A DNA stretch of 64,000 bases from contig NC_082612.1 of the NCBI RefSeq assembly GCF_030936135.1, positions 20,035,475-20,099,474 on the forward strand. The letters are read 5' to 3'. Numbering within the stretch: position 1 is the stretch's first letter; each line of letters begins with the position of its first letter. Both the position numbers and the translations under genes were made by a program. The DNA comes from Gavia stellata (taxonomy: Eukaryota > Chordata > Aves > Gaviiformes > Gaviidae). Below, one piece after another: positions 1 to 14,500 of this stretch. The notes beneath the pieces are model-generated. The model was not told where the DNA came from. It saw only the letters and a program-made list of their open reading frames with translations, and searched no databases.

Positions 1-1774
1 AGCTCGGCGGGAGAGCTAGTGGCCTTAACATATGCTGAAACAGTCTGCTTTTAGTATTCCTATTTTTGTGTAATCTCGTACCCAGTTAACCAATTTGACT
101 TTAAGACAGCGATGCAATACTATTACTAATGTGTCCTTAGGAGTAAGCTGTTTTGTCTAGCGCTAGCTACCATGGCTGGCATCACTGCAAGCTGTGCTGG
201 CATTACTTTGGGAGAAATGCTTTCCAAAGGAGGTATTTCTGGCAGTGACATCAGATAACTTTGTATCTTTAAATGCCTGCCAATAAGTGAGCCGTGTGTG
301 AGTTTGACCGTCGGTCATCTGAACGAGTTCTTTCACAGCTCGGGCTTCTTGAGTATCACGGCAGTTTGATACGGCTTGTACACCGGAGGTGAGGGGAATC
401 AGGATGGCACCCTTCTCGATCGGGAAGGCTGTGGACTGCTCCGGCACAGGCTCCTGAGCTCGGAATGGAAACTAGGTAGATTATAGCAGGGTTTTTTTCC
501 CCATCCTTCTACCTCGAGGGTGAAATGCAGCTGTGCTGTAGTTAGCTGCTGTGCAAAATGGAACCACAATGACTCTGGAGGAATCGATGTCACCTCGGCA
601 TTTGGTCAGTGTTTTTAGTGGCACGGTTCCTTGATTATAAATGTCGCTTCGTATGAATAACTCAGCTCTGCTTTTCCTCGCAAGTAGGAAACTGAATTTG
701 CAACGATCCTCTCCTCTTGAGCTTGTAATGAGTATTTGAGAGTGTGTACACATACCCAGGCAGTGTGCTCACCCGTCCAGTGCCCAAGCATGCCAATGGG
801 GTCAGCAGGTGGGGAAAATGACTTCTTAAGCTGATCTGTTTTCAGCCTCTGACAGTGATACAGTTTTAGTGGGAATGGTAGATGTGACCATTTCCAGCAA
901 TGCCTTTAAGGTTTCTCAAGTGGGAAGTGACTCTGGCTTTGAACCTCACTGTAGGTTTTTTATCTAAATTGGTCACTCTTACTAGTCAGCTTAAATTCTG
1001 TTTTCTTTCAGATGGAGTGTTCTTTTTTGTGTGTGTTTAGAACACATTTCAAATTAATCATGAATTTGGGCATTGTATTTTCTTGTGAGTACTGAGGGGA
1101 AAAAAAAATACTGAGCTGCTCTTTTCACAGCCAGCATAGAGGAATTATCTGTTCATCTTGGAAGAGCAGGGCTTTGGCTTGGTCCTGGGGTAGGTGGGCT
1201 GTTGAAGGAGCTTGTGGAGTTGTTCAAGCCTGTCACTAGACAGCTGTTTGTTTTTCTGAGATTTCCAAAATGAGGATTTGGCAAAAATGAACCCCTGTTA
1301 CATCTGGTATGAATAACAAGTCTCTTGAGGCAAGATAACCTGCTAATCAGTGTTGACATGTATAAGAAAAGCCATTATCATCTGTTGGATTTTTAAAGCT
1401 CTTTAACTCTTGCTTTATTTTTCAGTAAGCTTAAATGTCTGTGAACGAGGTGCCTGTATCTTGGGGGGGGAAACACTGTTCCTTTGTGTCCTGTGTTGTC
1501 AAGAGTGGGCTGGTAATCCACAGCGAGTCAGTGCCTTGATTTCACTTCAGTGGATGATGTTGAAGAGGTTTGATGTAATTTCTTACTGAGAGTAAATTCA
1601 GCTTAATGTGTTTTGGTAACTATTTTTTTCACGATATCCCTCCTGTGCATGCACAATACCTTCAGTCTGAAAAAAAATTCTGCTACTATATTTTCTTCTT
1701 TGCTAATATTACTCATAAAACTTTGAAAGTGTATGTTTTCTGGAAGCCGATAACTTTTTTAAATATTATTGCAG
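1..1774. other. upstream flank, probably LIN54 5' intron
   Basis: No recognisable exon was found here. The stretch ends in a T-rich region and an AG acceptor at 1773-1774, directly before the exon holding the LIN54 start codon, so at least the 3' part is intron and the noncoding first exon(s) lie outside the window or could not be recognised. Positions 290-440 are richer in CpG than their surroundings. Open frames on the minus strand at 163-480 and 484-753 are of a length expected by chance. Confidence 0.6.
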
Positions 1775-1809
1775 TACCTGCTCCAGTCATCACTGCCACA
1801 ACTGCTAAA

Positions 1810-2502
1810 ATGGAGGTGGTTTCAGCAGAAGTCAACAGCTTGCTCCCTGAGGAAATAATGGACACCGGTATAACTCTGGTGGAAGACGACAGCATCGAGG
1901 CAGTTATCGTGTCATCGCCGATGGGAGATTCTATTCCCATGGAAACAGAACTGGAAGAAATAGTGAACATAAGCTCCACCAGCGAGTCCTCAGCTACGAC
2001 GACGGCCGCAGTCACCACAGAATCGGTTACTGCACCCAGCAATCACTCAGGCGACGCGACAGTGAACGCCACAACCCCAAAAACTGATGTGAATGCAGTA
2101 GTAAAGCCTACCTTTCCAAGTGGCCTCCATAAACTTGGTGCTCAGACCCCCGTCACTATATCAGCCAATCAAATTATTCTGAACAAGACCGCCGATATTA
2201 AAATAGGCAATCAGAGTATTAAACCGGATGGGCAAAAGCTAATTGTAACAACTTTGGGCAAGTCTGGCCAACCGATTGTTTTAGCATTACCCCACAGCCA
2301 ACTCCCGCAGGCGCAGAAGGCCACGTCCCCAGCCCAAGGTGGAGACTCCAAGGTACAAAGCCAGCAGATCAAAGTTGTTATTGGAGGTCGGTCAGAAGTG
2401 AAACCTGTTGTTGGTGTCTCAGCTTTGACGCAAGGAAGTCAGCTGATAAACACTGCGGCCCAGCCTTCTGTTTTGCAGACCCAGCAATTAAAAACAGTAC
2501 AG
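1810..2502 (+). CDS. LIN54: LIN54 coding exon 1 (residues 1-231)
   Basis: The acceptor AG is at 1773-1774, 35 untranslated bases precede the ATG, and the donor is CAG|gtaaag. The exon encodes the acidic N-terminus ([10 protein letters not shown]) and the Ser/Thr-rich region ending in QQLKTVQ. It ends in phase 0. Confidence 0.95.
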
Positions 2503-5500
2503 GTAAAGTGAGTTATGCTGATGAAACATCTTAAAACCAATTTTGTTGCTGCAATTGTCCATTTCCTTCACTGACTGACACACGGTTGCTTTCAGCCTTT
2601 GCATTTATGCCGTGTATTAAAAAATACGATGCTGCTTTTAGCCCATGCTTTCATCTGTGGATGCATTTACCATTTTATGCCCTTTACCTCTAGCTACTGT
2701 CTAAAAACTTAGGATTTGCTTCAGAGAAAGTGAGCTATTAAAATTCAGTAAATTGAAGAGAATTTTCCCTTTATTTTCATTGTATAAAAATAAATTCTAC
2801 ATGCTTTCAGGAAGACTGAATTGAACTCTATATGCCTGTTGTTCTTTATTCAAAGTGTACGCTGCTTTACTCCTTTATGAAAGAGTAGCTTCTGCCTATT
2901 ATGTTTAGTTTGCTTAAATAAACTCTCTGAAAAAACCTTCCAGCATTTGAAAAAGAACAGAAAGGTATATCTTGTCTGCCTCAAATCTAGTTAAGCTTGT
3001 TAATAGATACTGATAGACTAGATGCTATTGTAAGCTGGACACTTCAAGGTCTTGTTCCTGATCTCTGGCATGGATCTTGAGATATTTGAAACCACAGAGA
3101 ATCTGCTGGGATCTGAAAATGGGTTGAAAAGACTTGGGTTATGACCCAAAGGGTCTGATTTTCATCTGGTATATGGCAGAACTGAATGTTCTGGCAGTGA
3201 GGCAGTTCTAGCTGGCAGTGAGGCAGAAATAAGACTGCATGAAAGTGGAGGGAAGGTAGAACTCAATGCAGGTTATGATGGAAAAATATTTATTTTACAG
3301 TCTAAATGAAATGAGAAATTAAACTCTAAATATGCTAATAAAAAATAATTTGCTGCACATGAAAAATGGCGAACTTCTAAGCATGTTATTAGCCGAATGG
3401 TAAGTTCCCCAACTAGTATTTCATGTCAAGCGGATGTGAACAACTCTCAAGGTGGTTTGTTTTAAAGCTGCAGATGATCCCTGCACCAATTTCTGCTTTC
3501 TCCTTTTTTGTTGCAACATCATACCTGTGGAAAACATGTTTAATAACGGCTGTTTGAAATATATCAGTTTTCTTAAGTGACTTTTATTTTTGTACCTTGA
3601 TCATTGATGATTACGGTTGTCATTATAGCTTTCCAAAAAGCCTCTGCTCTTAACTCAGCATAGAAATGTTTGAGTGGATCGGTTCCTATTACTTGGCTTC
3701 AGTTACTCACTGCCAAGTGACAGCTACTGGAAACTGAGGAGAATGACTTAGGTGTGATGTGCTTTTGCTTCCATGAGATGACCTGTGCCATCAGTGACTG
3801 AAATACAGTGACTTGGCGATTGACCTCTGCTGTTTGTCACTAGGAATTCTACAGGTTCCTTAACAGAAGCTGTTACAAATGGGCTTGCATCCATTTGTAA
3901 ATCTAATTAATTGCTGTCTAAAGTAAATTTGTTTCATTGTGGTATCTCTTATTAAACCTTTGCTTCCATTTGCAAAACAGATTGAACTGTTAACAGCTGA
4001 CATTGCTTTTTTCCGATAAGGAGAGGAGGAAGTAGAAATGAAAAGCAAGAAGGCAATGTTCAGTTGGTTATAAGTACCCGATACTGCAGGGAAGGTGGTT
4101 ACATTAGCACTTCCCAGACAGTGCTTTTTCCCTGTAGGAAATTACTGAAGTACCAGAGGGATATAGGAGGCTAGGCGAGAGATTCGTGGTCTATCCTATC
4201 GTGAATGACAGGGGAGGTAACCCACGCCTTGAGTCCCTGGCTTAGAAAATGAAGTCATGCGTTTATCCCATCACCCTGAACAAGCCTCTTAACCTTTCAG
4301 TGAGTGGAGAAGGAAGCTGTGAATGCCTCCCTGCCTCCCAAGGGTCTTGTGTAACTTATCTCTTGGGGCTTCGTGAATCAGGTATTTCAGATGCAAGGCA
4401 GCACAGCAGTTCGACTTGGTGCTGAAAAGTGAATTGGTAACAGATTAGATGACAAAGAGCTCTCCTCAGTTCTCCTTACATCCTCGCTGTCGTAGGGGCT
4501 TTGCAGGTCATTAGAGAAACTCGATTAGCCTTGCTGTAATGTAATTGTGACATTTGAAATCTCAGCACTTGAGAAAAGGCATAATTGATGAAGTTGAGCA
4601 AGATGTTCCTTGGAATCTGGCGCTCTCTCTGATAATAATTTTAGAAGTATGAGGCTGTGAGGTGTAAAATGTGGCAGAACCTTGGGCTTCATCTATATCC
4701 AAAGGTTTATTACTGTCCCTTGGCAGCTTGTCCTGATTTAGTTGAAACCACTGCCCTGGGTGTGTGGACAAAATACTGGGCAAGTGCATCTGCTTTCAGC
4801 TGGTGGCTCCTGCCTGCGTTACAGGCTTAAAAACAATGATGTGCCTGCTGGTGTACTACTTCAGTCCAAGCGCATAAAGCAGGAGTTCGGCCTTACAGAT
4901 GACTCTCGAGCAGATGTCCAGACCAGTTGCCGTTGCTGTCACTAAGCTAGTCTAACTTGAACTTGTCTTGATGTGGTAACTGGCTCTGCGTTTCAGCAGT
5001 TAAATCTACATGTCCATAACATCGTTGCTACTGTGGCAAGACAACTGCTAAGCTGTCATTGTGGCTTCGTGTCATCATGGAAAAGTGACCTCGTGCGCTC
5101 CCTAACCTCATAGAAACTCCCATTCCTAGCTCAGTTTCTTCATCTTCTCTGAAGTACACTGTTTTCCTCTTCTATTTCTAGAGTCCCTGATTTTTTTTTT
5201 CATATTATGCCAAATATAAATTACATAGGGTGTGGCTACATGGACAAGTTCCCATGAGGTCATCTAGGAAGTGGATTTATAGTATGTTAGCTCCTTTGTG
5301 GTAGCTGACTATGTGGGTATTCAATCCGGCAGTAAATGCGAGGTATGCACGTGCCTTTTTCTGTATGACTAGAACACGGTTTGACAGCTGAAAACAAAGT
5401 CTGACTGTGGAAACTTGCTAGTTCATCTTGTTTAGTGAAGAGTGCTTCAGAAGACACAAATTGATCCTTTAACTAAAGATGCTTGCAGATAAATCTCTTC

Positions 5501-8500
5501 ACTTCTGTAGGGGGAAGAAGGTTCATGTGTGCTTGTAAATATAATAATTTTCTTATGGAAGAGCTTGTTGCCCCAGGAAATATTTTTGCAGTCTAATTCA
5601 AAGTAACGTGTAGAGAGCATGCTTAGCTTACATAGGCAGAGGAATCATGTTAAGCTTCTTGTGATTGGTACAGGCAATGGCAGAGGGCTCCGGAGAACTT
5701 GCTTTTTCTGAAGCATCGAAGGGGCAGTCTGTCATCTTCATTATTTCCTCTGGCTTTTCCAGTCTCTACTGAAATGGGTAGCGAGTTCCCCACTGATGCC
5801 TAGAAGGCTCTCGCACGTGGCTGGGGTTATCAGCTCCAGCGGCAAGAACCTCGGGAAGGCTCTCTTGGCAGCAAGTAAGGGCAGGAGTGCGCTGCCTGCA
5901 CTTGGGGGCCAAGGGCTGTTCCTCACCTATAACCAACCACGCTTGAGTTTTGCCATGTTTCCCAAGCCCTGAGGGGATTCACTCTTTTGTTAGACCGCCT
6001 TCTTCGTAGACAAACAGTTCACCCAAAAAGCAGGGGGGAATTTATCTGAGGAGGATATAGAATCATAGAATCGTTTAGGTTGTAAAAGACCTTTAAGATC
6101 ATCAAAGGTACAAGTTGAGTCTGAGGGAAGCAGGGCTACTTGTTGTCCAGCTATTGTTTTGGGGATTTTTAAGTTTTTTCTGAAATACTTCATGTTAACG
6201 GGTAGCTAGTATCTTACACGTATTCATGCAAGTCATTTAAGCACATCTATTGCCTGTTACTGGGAAACGACTGCTGTTGTCCAGAGCTGGCTGTTCCTGT
6301 TGGCTGTTGATCACATCCCGAGCCAGACTTTGCCCTCGCTTCGGAGAGTAAAAGCAATAGCGGTTGAGTTACAGTAATACCTTATTGCAGGGTAAGATTA
6401 ATTTCAGCAGAACGGAAATCTCAAATCAAGCAGATGAAATGTGGGGGATTAATCAGAAACTGAAATGTGTGCAAATTTACAAAAAAATTTACTGATAAAA
6501 TGCCTGCTCATCTATCAGGTATGTATGTGCTAAGAGAACTGAATACTTGAAATGTTAAAATGGCTTTGAGTTAAATTTGTAAACAGGGCTGTGACTAAAG
6601 CTTCCTTCTTCAAACAACTTATGTTTCACGGGTTTAGTTGACGTATCTTCAAAATGAGCGGGTTTTTTTCTTCTCTGTTTCATTTTAAGCCTTAACTTTT
6701 GTATGCCACCTATAAAGTAGCTAACATGGCCTGGGTGCAGCATATTTGGGCATATTTTTGACCTTCACCTGCCAATGGTCTGAGGTGGAGGTTTCCTCTG
6801 AGGAACACTTGTACTGTAACTGTGGAGCAGCACATGGCTTCCTGTAAATGACATCTGTTTTCTGACACTGCCCGGTGTCAGAGCTGCTCGTTGTCGGCTT
6901 CCCTTGGCTGGGCACATCTCGGGCACGCAGAGGCGGCGTTTGCTTTCCATGGGAGGCTGGAGGGCTCCAGCGCCATAGCAGGGAGGAGCTCCGGCTTCCC
7001 CGGCCATGTGCTGCTGGGAGCCAAAACAGCCTCAGACGTGCTCTTTGCGGGGCGGCTGGGGAATTTGTTTTGTGCAACTGTATACTTCGAATGTTTTAGC
7101 GTTACTCTAGTGTACAGTCAGCAAACTCTAGAAATAGGGTTTTGTAACATCCAGCCTACTCAATTGCTTCATTTAAGCACTCACAACTTTCTCAGGCTGT
7201 TAAAAGTAGCTGTCGTCTCTGTATCTTTGCACATCAGTGAGATTTCTCCCGTTAGCCGCTTGGGTAACAAAGGTGGTTCTGCTCCTTCGAGTAGCGGCTC
7301 CCCACATGGATGCCAAAGCCGTGCCTCTCTGATGCTGCTGGAGTTGGTGGCTGGTGCCCGTGGGATGTGGCTGGTGCCCGTGGGATGTGGCTGGGAGGAG
7401 AGGCAGTATGGGCCTGACCTGCGGGGTGGGAAAGTGTAAAGGCTTCAGTAGTGCCTTCCAGTGTGCTCGCTTGGACTCAGGGAAGATCCTAGCGATAGTT
7501 CGCATCTACAGGCAGCCGTTGCAGTCAACAGGTTAAAATAGTCTTTGAAAGAAGTCAGCCTCTTAATTGAACTATTCACCGGATGGATGCCGGTGTATGG
7601 AAACTATTAGGATAAATGCATCTGGTAGTTAACTTCTGTCAGTGTGGAAAAGGGGAAAAAGTCTTGTTTAAGACTTTTAAGACTATAAACCCCTGCTTAT
7701 AAAGATTTCAAGTTGAAGTTATCTGTCTCATCGAATTGCTTGTCCATGTTCCTGGTCCAGCTGTGGTTCAGGAGAATGGATCACAGAAGGAAAAAAAGAC
7801 CCCCTGGGACCTGGATGTAGCCAACTGATTTGTTCTTGGCTAGAGAGTACCCAAAACTTCTTGAGAACTGTTGCAGAAGGCTGTTTCCCCATTTGCAGGA
7901 TAAAAGTGTGCTGCCGTGTCAGAATAGGTCAAGAGATGTTTCAGAGCAGTAATAATTGTCACATTTAAATCACTTGAGGAACAAGTTTTTGTCCTGGTTG
8001 GCTGAAAAAGAAGTAACTTTTTTTTAAAGCTTCAAATATTGAGAGATGTGCATTTAATTTTAACATTTTTATATAGACCAATGGCATGTAAGAAATAAAT
8101 AATTTCAGCATCTTGAAGATGAGGTATGTTTGCATAGAGAGATCTCTTACGAAGAAGCTGTAAGGGATTTGGCTATCCTGCTTTGGTGGCTGGTTTTCTA
8201 AAGTGGTATGGATGATATCCCAGTTCTCTCCATAGTGAGAAACGGAGGTGAAATGCAAGATAAGCAATTATTCTTCTAATTTTGTGTGCGAGTATTGCCC
8301 TTTTTATTTACTAATATACTTAACAATACAATAATTTAGATCCAAAATGCGCCAGGTTACTTCAGCTCTTTTTTCCTCCGTCTTGCAGATTGCGAAGAAG
8401 ACCCGAACCCCAACTTCTGGCCCGGTGATCACCAAGCTGATCTTTGCAAAACCAATCAATAGCAAAGCTGTTACAGGGCAGACCACTCAAGTGTCACCGG

Positions 8501-11500
8501 TCATTGCAGGTTGTACTACTTTGACGTGTTTTGCTTTGCCATTTTTTAAAGGCTGTTCAAAGAGATGGTGATGGTAGAAATTTTTCTGTCTCGATGATTT
8601 TACTGTCATTTCTGTTGAAGTACCTCAAGCAATTGGGAAAAAAAAACCCAGATGATTTTGTGTGTAGAAGCAGATAAATGCAGTTGTTGCTACCTTTACA
8701 CTTTGCTCGTTCAGAATTACCTTTGTGATTGTAGAGTTTGATCATTTTGCTTTTACTGTAAGATGCTTTTACTGTCTGGAATTTGGGGAGGAGAAAAAAA
8801 TTCCTCACAACCAGAGAAAAGGCTGCTCAATAAACAGAAAATATTTGTAGATACATTATATAAACACACGGGGGGAAGGAGACACATGCTCTTGTATTAC
8901 TCTAATCTGCTTATAGTTGGACTTAAATGTAATACATGCAAATAACAGAAAAAATGTTTGGGTGGAAGAAAAAAGTGAATAAAGCTGTGTTGTTTCTGTT
9001 AAGTTGCTCACCTACTTCAAAAATAAGCATCGCAGAAGAGTCTAAGAAAGTAATTAAGGCAAATAAGAAATGGTTTGTCTCTTTGGAAAACAAATCTATA
9101 TTTGTGTTGTTTTTAAAAAAAAAAAAAACAGCGTAATCATTTGTTTGTTATGGCAGTGGGACTGATGTGTCCCTTGCTAAACACATCATTGCGTGTATGC
9201 AGATGACATCTGAGACATGTAAATTATCTCTGAAGGCCAAATGTAGGAAGCCAGAGTCTTCATCAGAGCTTTGAAGGATGTCTTCAACCGCTTCCAGATT
9301 GACCAACCCAAGTAGGCCTAAACTCTTTTCCACATATTTAAACGGATTTGTTAAGCCTGTACAGAACTGGGACTTGAGCTGGTTTTAAAAAGAATGCAGC
9401 TCTCTTGTATCTATCAGAGTTTTGAATACGGGTGAATGGCACATAACTGAAACGTAATCTTTTCCTTGAGTTGTCAGGCTGCCTGCACCCTGAAGCCCGA
9501 CTTGTGTTTCAGGGGAAGAAGAGATTCCCCATCCCGCTCCCCAGTTTTTCCCCTTTCTCAAACAATTCCCTACAAAATGTACAGACCTGTGAATAAGAAA
9601 ATTGCTTCATTATGTTTATAAAGATCTGAATTAAGCTGTTTATGTGTTTTTAAAAAACAACAACAAACAGAAAAACCCCAACCCAAAAACATTAAATACC
9701 CTAAAATGAGCCACTTGAAGCTGCATTACAGCTGGCAATACATAAAAATTGGTAAACAATAAGGAACCACAACAAAAATAATACTAACGAGCATGTTTTT
9801 AAGTTTGCTGCCTCCAGAATGAAGGGAAATGTCCAAATCAAAGCCTACTGTCATAACATTGACAAGCAGATACCTTACAAAATAAACAAACTTCCAGCTT
9901 TTAAATCAACGTGTTGGAAAATCAACAGTACTTGTCCCTGAGCCTGTGAGAGAAGCATCACTGGGGCGTGAAGATGCTCCTCTAATTGCGAGGGAAATCT
10001 TTTCAAACATCTGCCTTTCCTCTCGCCATCCCAAACAGCCAGCACAGCTTGCCAGCTTTGAGAGGCTGGCATCATTTTGGGGAAGGTATAACATTTGCGT
10101 GTTGTGTTTTGATTTTTGTTTGTGTGTTTTTATGAATCTGATAAATATTTTTAATTGCCTGGGAATTTATGCAAACTGAGGTGGAAGTTGTAAGTTTGAA
10201 AGACTTGTCAATACAAGCAGCCAGATTCTGTTTAGGAAGCTGATGCCAAGGGGCGCAGAGGGGATGTAGTGAGAAAGGGAAAGCTGTCACCAGGAAAAAA
10301 CAAACTCAAAGCATTGAATACTGTAGATGGTAAAATACCCCCAGACTCTGACATTTTTCGGGTTGCATTGTGGCTTTAGCAGCTGCTGGCAACTATCTGC
10401 GCTGTTACTTAGGCTGCACAAAAGTGAAGGTTATTTTAGAGCACGTAGACCTCGGAGGAAGGCAGCTTTCCATGAGGATGATGCTTTCTCTTGTTAGTTC
10501 CAGTTGACTTAATTGTCATGCCACTGGTTGGTTCTGAATGGAAAAGTTATGCTGGTGTGTGTTTCTTATTTTAATAAATGTAGTACAAGAGAATGGATGA
10601 CAGAAGTTATGACAGAAATGAGTCTGAGCCAAAGTGCAGCAGCGGAAAGCTCAGTGGTCAAGCAGTCTTTGGAAAGAAACTTAAATGTACGGGGAAAAAA
10701 AAAAGAAAAAAAAAATCTGTTTTCCACTCTGGGAGTTTTGCAGTATTGCTAAGACTGACTTCATGATTTGGAGCTGCTGGTTTTGATGTTTAACCTTTTT
10801 TGCTGTTATAAAAGCAGATAGTGTATAGAGTTACACCCCCACCCATGTTTTCACGGCAGTGTCATATATTCTGTTAGGCAGTGAAAAAAAACCAACCACC
10901 AACACAGAGAAGAACAAAAAAACCAAACCTTAGAGTTGAGCGTAGACAGACCAAACACCTTTTTCTTGGTCACTGTAACACAGCTCGTTTCTGATGGCTG
11001 AGGTTTTAAAAAGAAGTAGCCCCTGACAGATGCTCGGTTTCTCTGTACGTTGGCAGAAGCCCAGGGAGTTCCTAGGGAACTGCCAGCTGGCTGGGTGTTT
11101 GTGCGCAGCGCAGGTGTATTGGAGGGCTGTGCGCCTCAGGATGCTGTCTTGGCTTTAAAGAATTTTCAGCTGAATATCACAAAAAGCTCAATGTACATTT
11201 TGGCTTTTTTAAGCCCAAATGAACTGTCTTCTTACTTGCAATAATGCCAATTATTTTCTTTGTTGCTAAATCTAACTTAAAGAATGCCCATGTCCTTCCT
11301 ACCAGGTAATACGCTCTCAGAAGTCGGGATCTGCACGATATGCAGAGAAAACTTTGCTTTAAAAATTAATGTAAACAGGGATAACTTGAGCTGATGATAT
11401 CTTCATTGTTTATAGGTAGGGTTCTTTCACAGTCTGCTCCAGGAACACCACCAAAGACAATAACGATCTCTGAGAGCGGAGTCATTGGATCATCTCTGAG

Positions 11501-14500
11501 TACAACAACACAGCAGACGCCGAATAAAATCGCTATCTCACCACTCAAATCCCCTAATAAGGTAAGGACCTGATTCTGGCCGCAGCCTTCTATCCCTCCT
11601 GCCCAGTGGTCTGAACGGAGCTCTCTGTGTCTTTGCTACAAGCTGTTTATGATCCCGCTGCTCCAAAGTCTCCACTGCGCGTCATGATGCTCTGTGGTAG
11701 TGGCCTAAGCTAGATTTTTTATTTGCAATTAGCTCCTTTACTGTGGTTTTAAGTAAATATGCATTACTGCATTAGTTTCCCACTCTTGCCGTTTCTTGCC
11801 GTTCCCTAAGCATCCATTCCAAGAGCAGCTGTTCTCTCTTAGCCCAGTGCTCAAACAGTATTTTTTTAATGCCTTCATAAAAAGTCAACAGGCTGTTTAA
11901 GAGGAGACCTCAATGATGTTAATAGGTTAGCACTTATTAACCATTGCCTGCTATTGCATAGATAATTTAGCCTTCCCTAATAACATCTAAAGTAAATGAG
12001 ATTTGCAATGGTCCTTGACAAATACAGAGCTGGAGATGGGCACAGGTGGGCAATAGGTAGAAAAGGTAACTCATCCATCGTAAGCTGTGTTACAGATGAG
12101 TATCCCGGTGACGCTTCTATTTTAGGCTTGATAAAATTGTTGTGAGAAGAGGAATATTGCTGGAGAAAGGAAGAGTCGGGGCGGGGAGGGACAAGATGCA
12201 TAGTGCATGCAAACGAAATATCATGTATAAAAACTAGCCAAAGAGTAAAGAATTCTCTTAGTTTGGCCGTGGTTTAGCTATGTAATGTTGTACAAATGGA
12301 GTGAAGGACTTGTGTTTGAGAATTACTAGTGAGGGAAGCAACATCAGGAAGAAGTAAAAAAACCATAAATCTAGAATCAAAATTAACAAGTGAGGGTGAA
12401 AAGACTCCTTAGGGTTACACCTTGAATTTACTGTGGATAAGTAATTCTAAGTATCTTTTAAAAGCAAATGGTTTCAAAAATGGGCAATTTTCTTAAAACA
12501 TAAAGAAGGAAGTTTAGAACAAGAAAACCGACCTTGGGAGGGGTGTGGCTATATAGAATAGAGTCTTCAAACAGTGCACTCTGCAGAAATGAGGTCAGAA
12601 GACTGGATCTCTATGGGAATCTGGAAAGTAGATTTGAAAATACTGATGTTCTTATACTTTGGCTGAATCAATAGTGTAAGATGAGATTTTTTTTTTTTTT
12701 CCTTTCCACAGCTCTCCTTTAAAATTTCCATTTATGATTAAATAGTCATGGTACTGATTATAAGGCTGTTATTCAGAGAATCCATCCTGACAATGCCCAG
12801 GCTTCAGTAGGCTAGTTTCCTTAAACCAACAAAAAAAACCAAACCGAAAAACAGAAGCAGTACTAGCTTTCTGCAGGGGCCTTTTGGTGCTGGAAACCTT
12901 GACGTTTCTAACGTGTCTACGTGCATGGTGGGACCTGTGTGAGTTGCGATTAAATACAGCGCCCTTGTTCACAAGAAGAGCTTTTTGTCCTGGTGGAGAA
13001 CTGTACTTTCATGAGGAGGGGAATGTATATGTACAGGGTCTTGTATCCTGCGCAGAGATTTAAACTGCTTCTTTGTTTTGCCAAGCAGCTAACAGTGGTG
13101 TCAGTGGCCTCCCAGCCTCCCAACTCCCCCCAGAAGACGGTGGGCGTCCCACTGAATGTAGCGTTAGGACAGCAGATCCTCACAGTGCAGCAGTCAGCGC
13201 CCTCCTCCCCTGGGAAGGCTATAGTCAACCACACAACCGCCCAGGTACAGACTGACTTTCCTTTGTCTTCTAGCGTTTCTGTCTCATCGCTTGCGGGAAA
13301 CTGGAGTGTTGAACCGCAAATTGGCAGTGGTCAGTCCCAAGGTGTTCTTGTAATGGTGTTTGCTTAAGAATTGGCAAAAGCATTGCCCCGAGGAGCACGC
13401 GCTTCTTCAATCGAGGGCGGCAAACCGTTGCAAGCCCATGCAAGGGCATGCTGTTAGAAAGCAGCTTTCCAACCTGGAAAGCCCTTGGTGCAAGTTCTCA
13501 TCTCTGTATAGTGAATCTCCCAAGTCACCTGAGAGGCTCCCTATGACACGAGGAAGAGTTCTTTGGGTGGTTCTCTCTTCTACCAGTGTTTCTATGCCAC
13601 TGACTAGGGCTGCTTTCCGGGTGTTTCTGACATTTGCAACAATGGAGTTCATATTCTTGTGGTAGAGGTCTGCGTAAGCAAGACACCATGGTCCGAGACC
13701 TACAGAATTAGAAATTAATAAATTTCCTGGGTCTTATTTCTAGAAAAATATCAGGGTTTTCCATAATAGTTTTGATAAATTGATTTGTCTTAATGAATGA
13801 CAAGACAAAACTGACCTTTCTTACAAACTGCAGTTCTTTAATTTTTTCCTCTTTTGTAATCTTAGGTGAATCTTTTTGTATCTTAATGTCTGTATTCCTG
13901 TTTTGGTAAATATGAAGGGATGTGTTTGACTGTAAATAACCAGAGTGCATATAGCAGGGTGTGGAAACAGTTGCATGTACAGCACGAGACGAGAGACTCG
14001 GACAGATTTTGCCAGTCTCATCTTACCGATACAGGTGATAATTGGCATGCTGATATGGGGACGTGGACACCAGCATGACTTGATTTTTTTTTTTTTCTTT
14101 TTTCAGAGTAAAACTGGCGAAATTGTCTATTTGAAACAGTTGTTAAAAGGTTAAGTCACTCTAATGCAAGCACCCTAAGTGACAAAACAGAGATGGCTGT
14201 GTGGTACACATACTGAGTTCTGGTCCAGAGCTATCTGACACAAGGGTTTCACTTGTCTTCACTGGGCTCAAGAACATGCCCTTAGAAGAACTGTCACTTG
14301 AATTTTACAATTTTCGCAGTTGTCCTTGGATGGCAGCCACTAATTTGTGTGCTAGAGGGAACTTTGCCCATGCTGGTCTCCCTGTGATAACACTTAGGCT
14401 GTGATTGTGCTTGCAGATAGTGCTTATTTTTAATTGCTCTGTGTTGTTGAGGTTTCAGTATATTAAAAAAAAAAATTCCTGAGAAAACACCTTCTTTTAA

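Larger units (their letters stand above)
2503..8388. other. LIN54 intron 1 of the coding region
   Basis: This is a 5.9 kb intron. It contains a short reverse-oriented CR1 tail at about 6057-6110 and a perfect two-copy 20-base tandem repeat at 7351-7390. A moderately GC-rich patch lies around 6870-7430. No conserved exon or RNA gene was recognised. Confidence 0.7.

Noticed and set aside
163-753. Consecutive minus-strand open frames (102 and 90 codons) with coding-like codons
   Set aside because: The two are separated by two in-frame stops. No family is recognisable, and a 60 kb window is expected to hold dozens of open stretches this long by chance.
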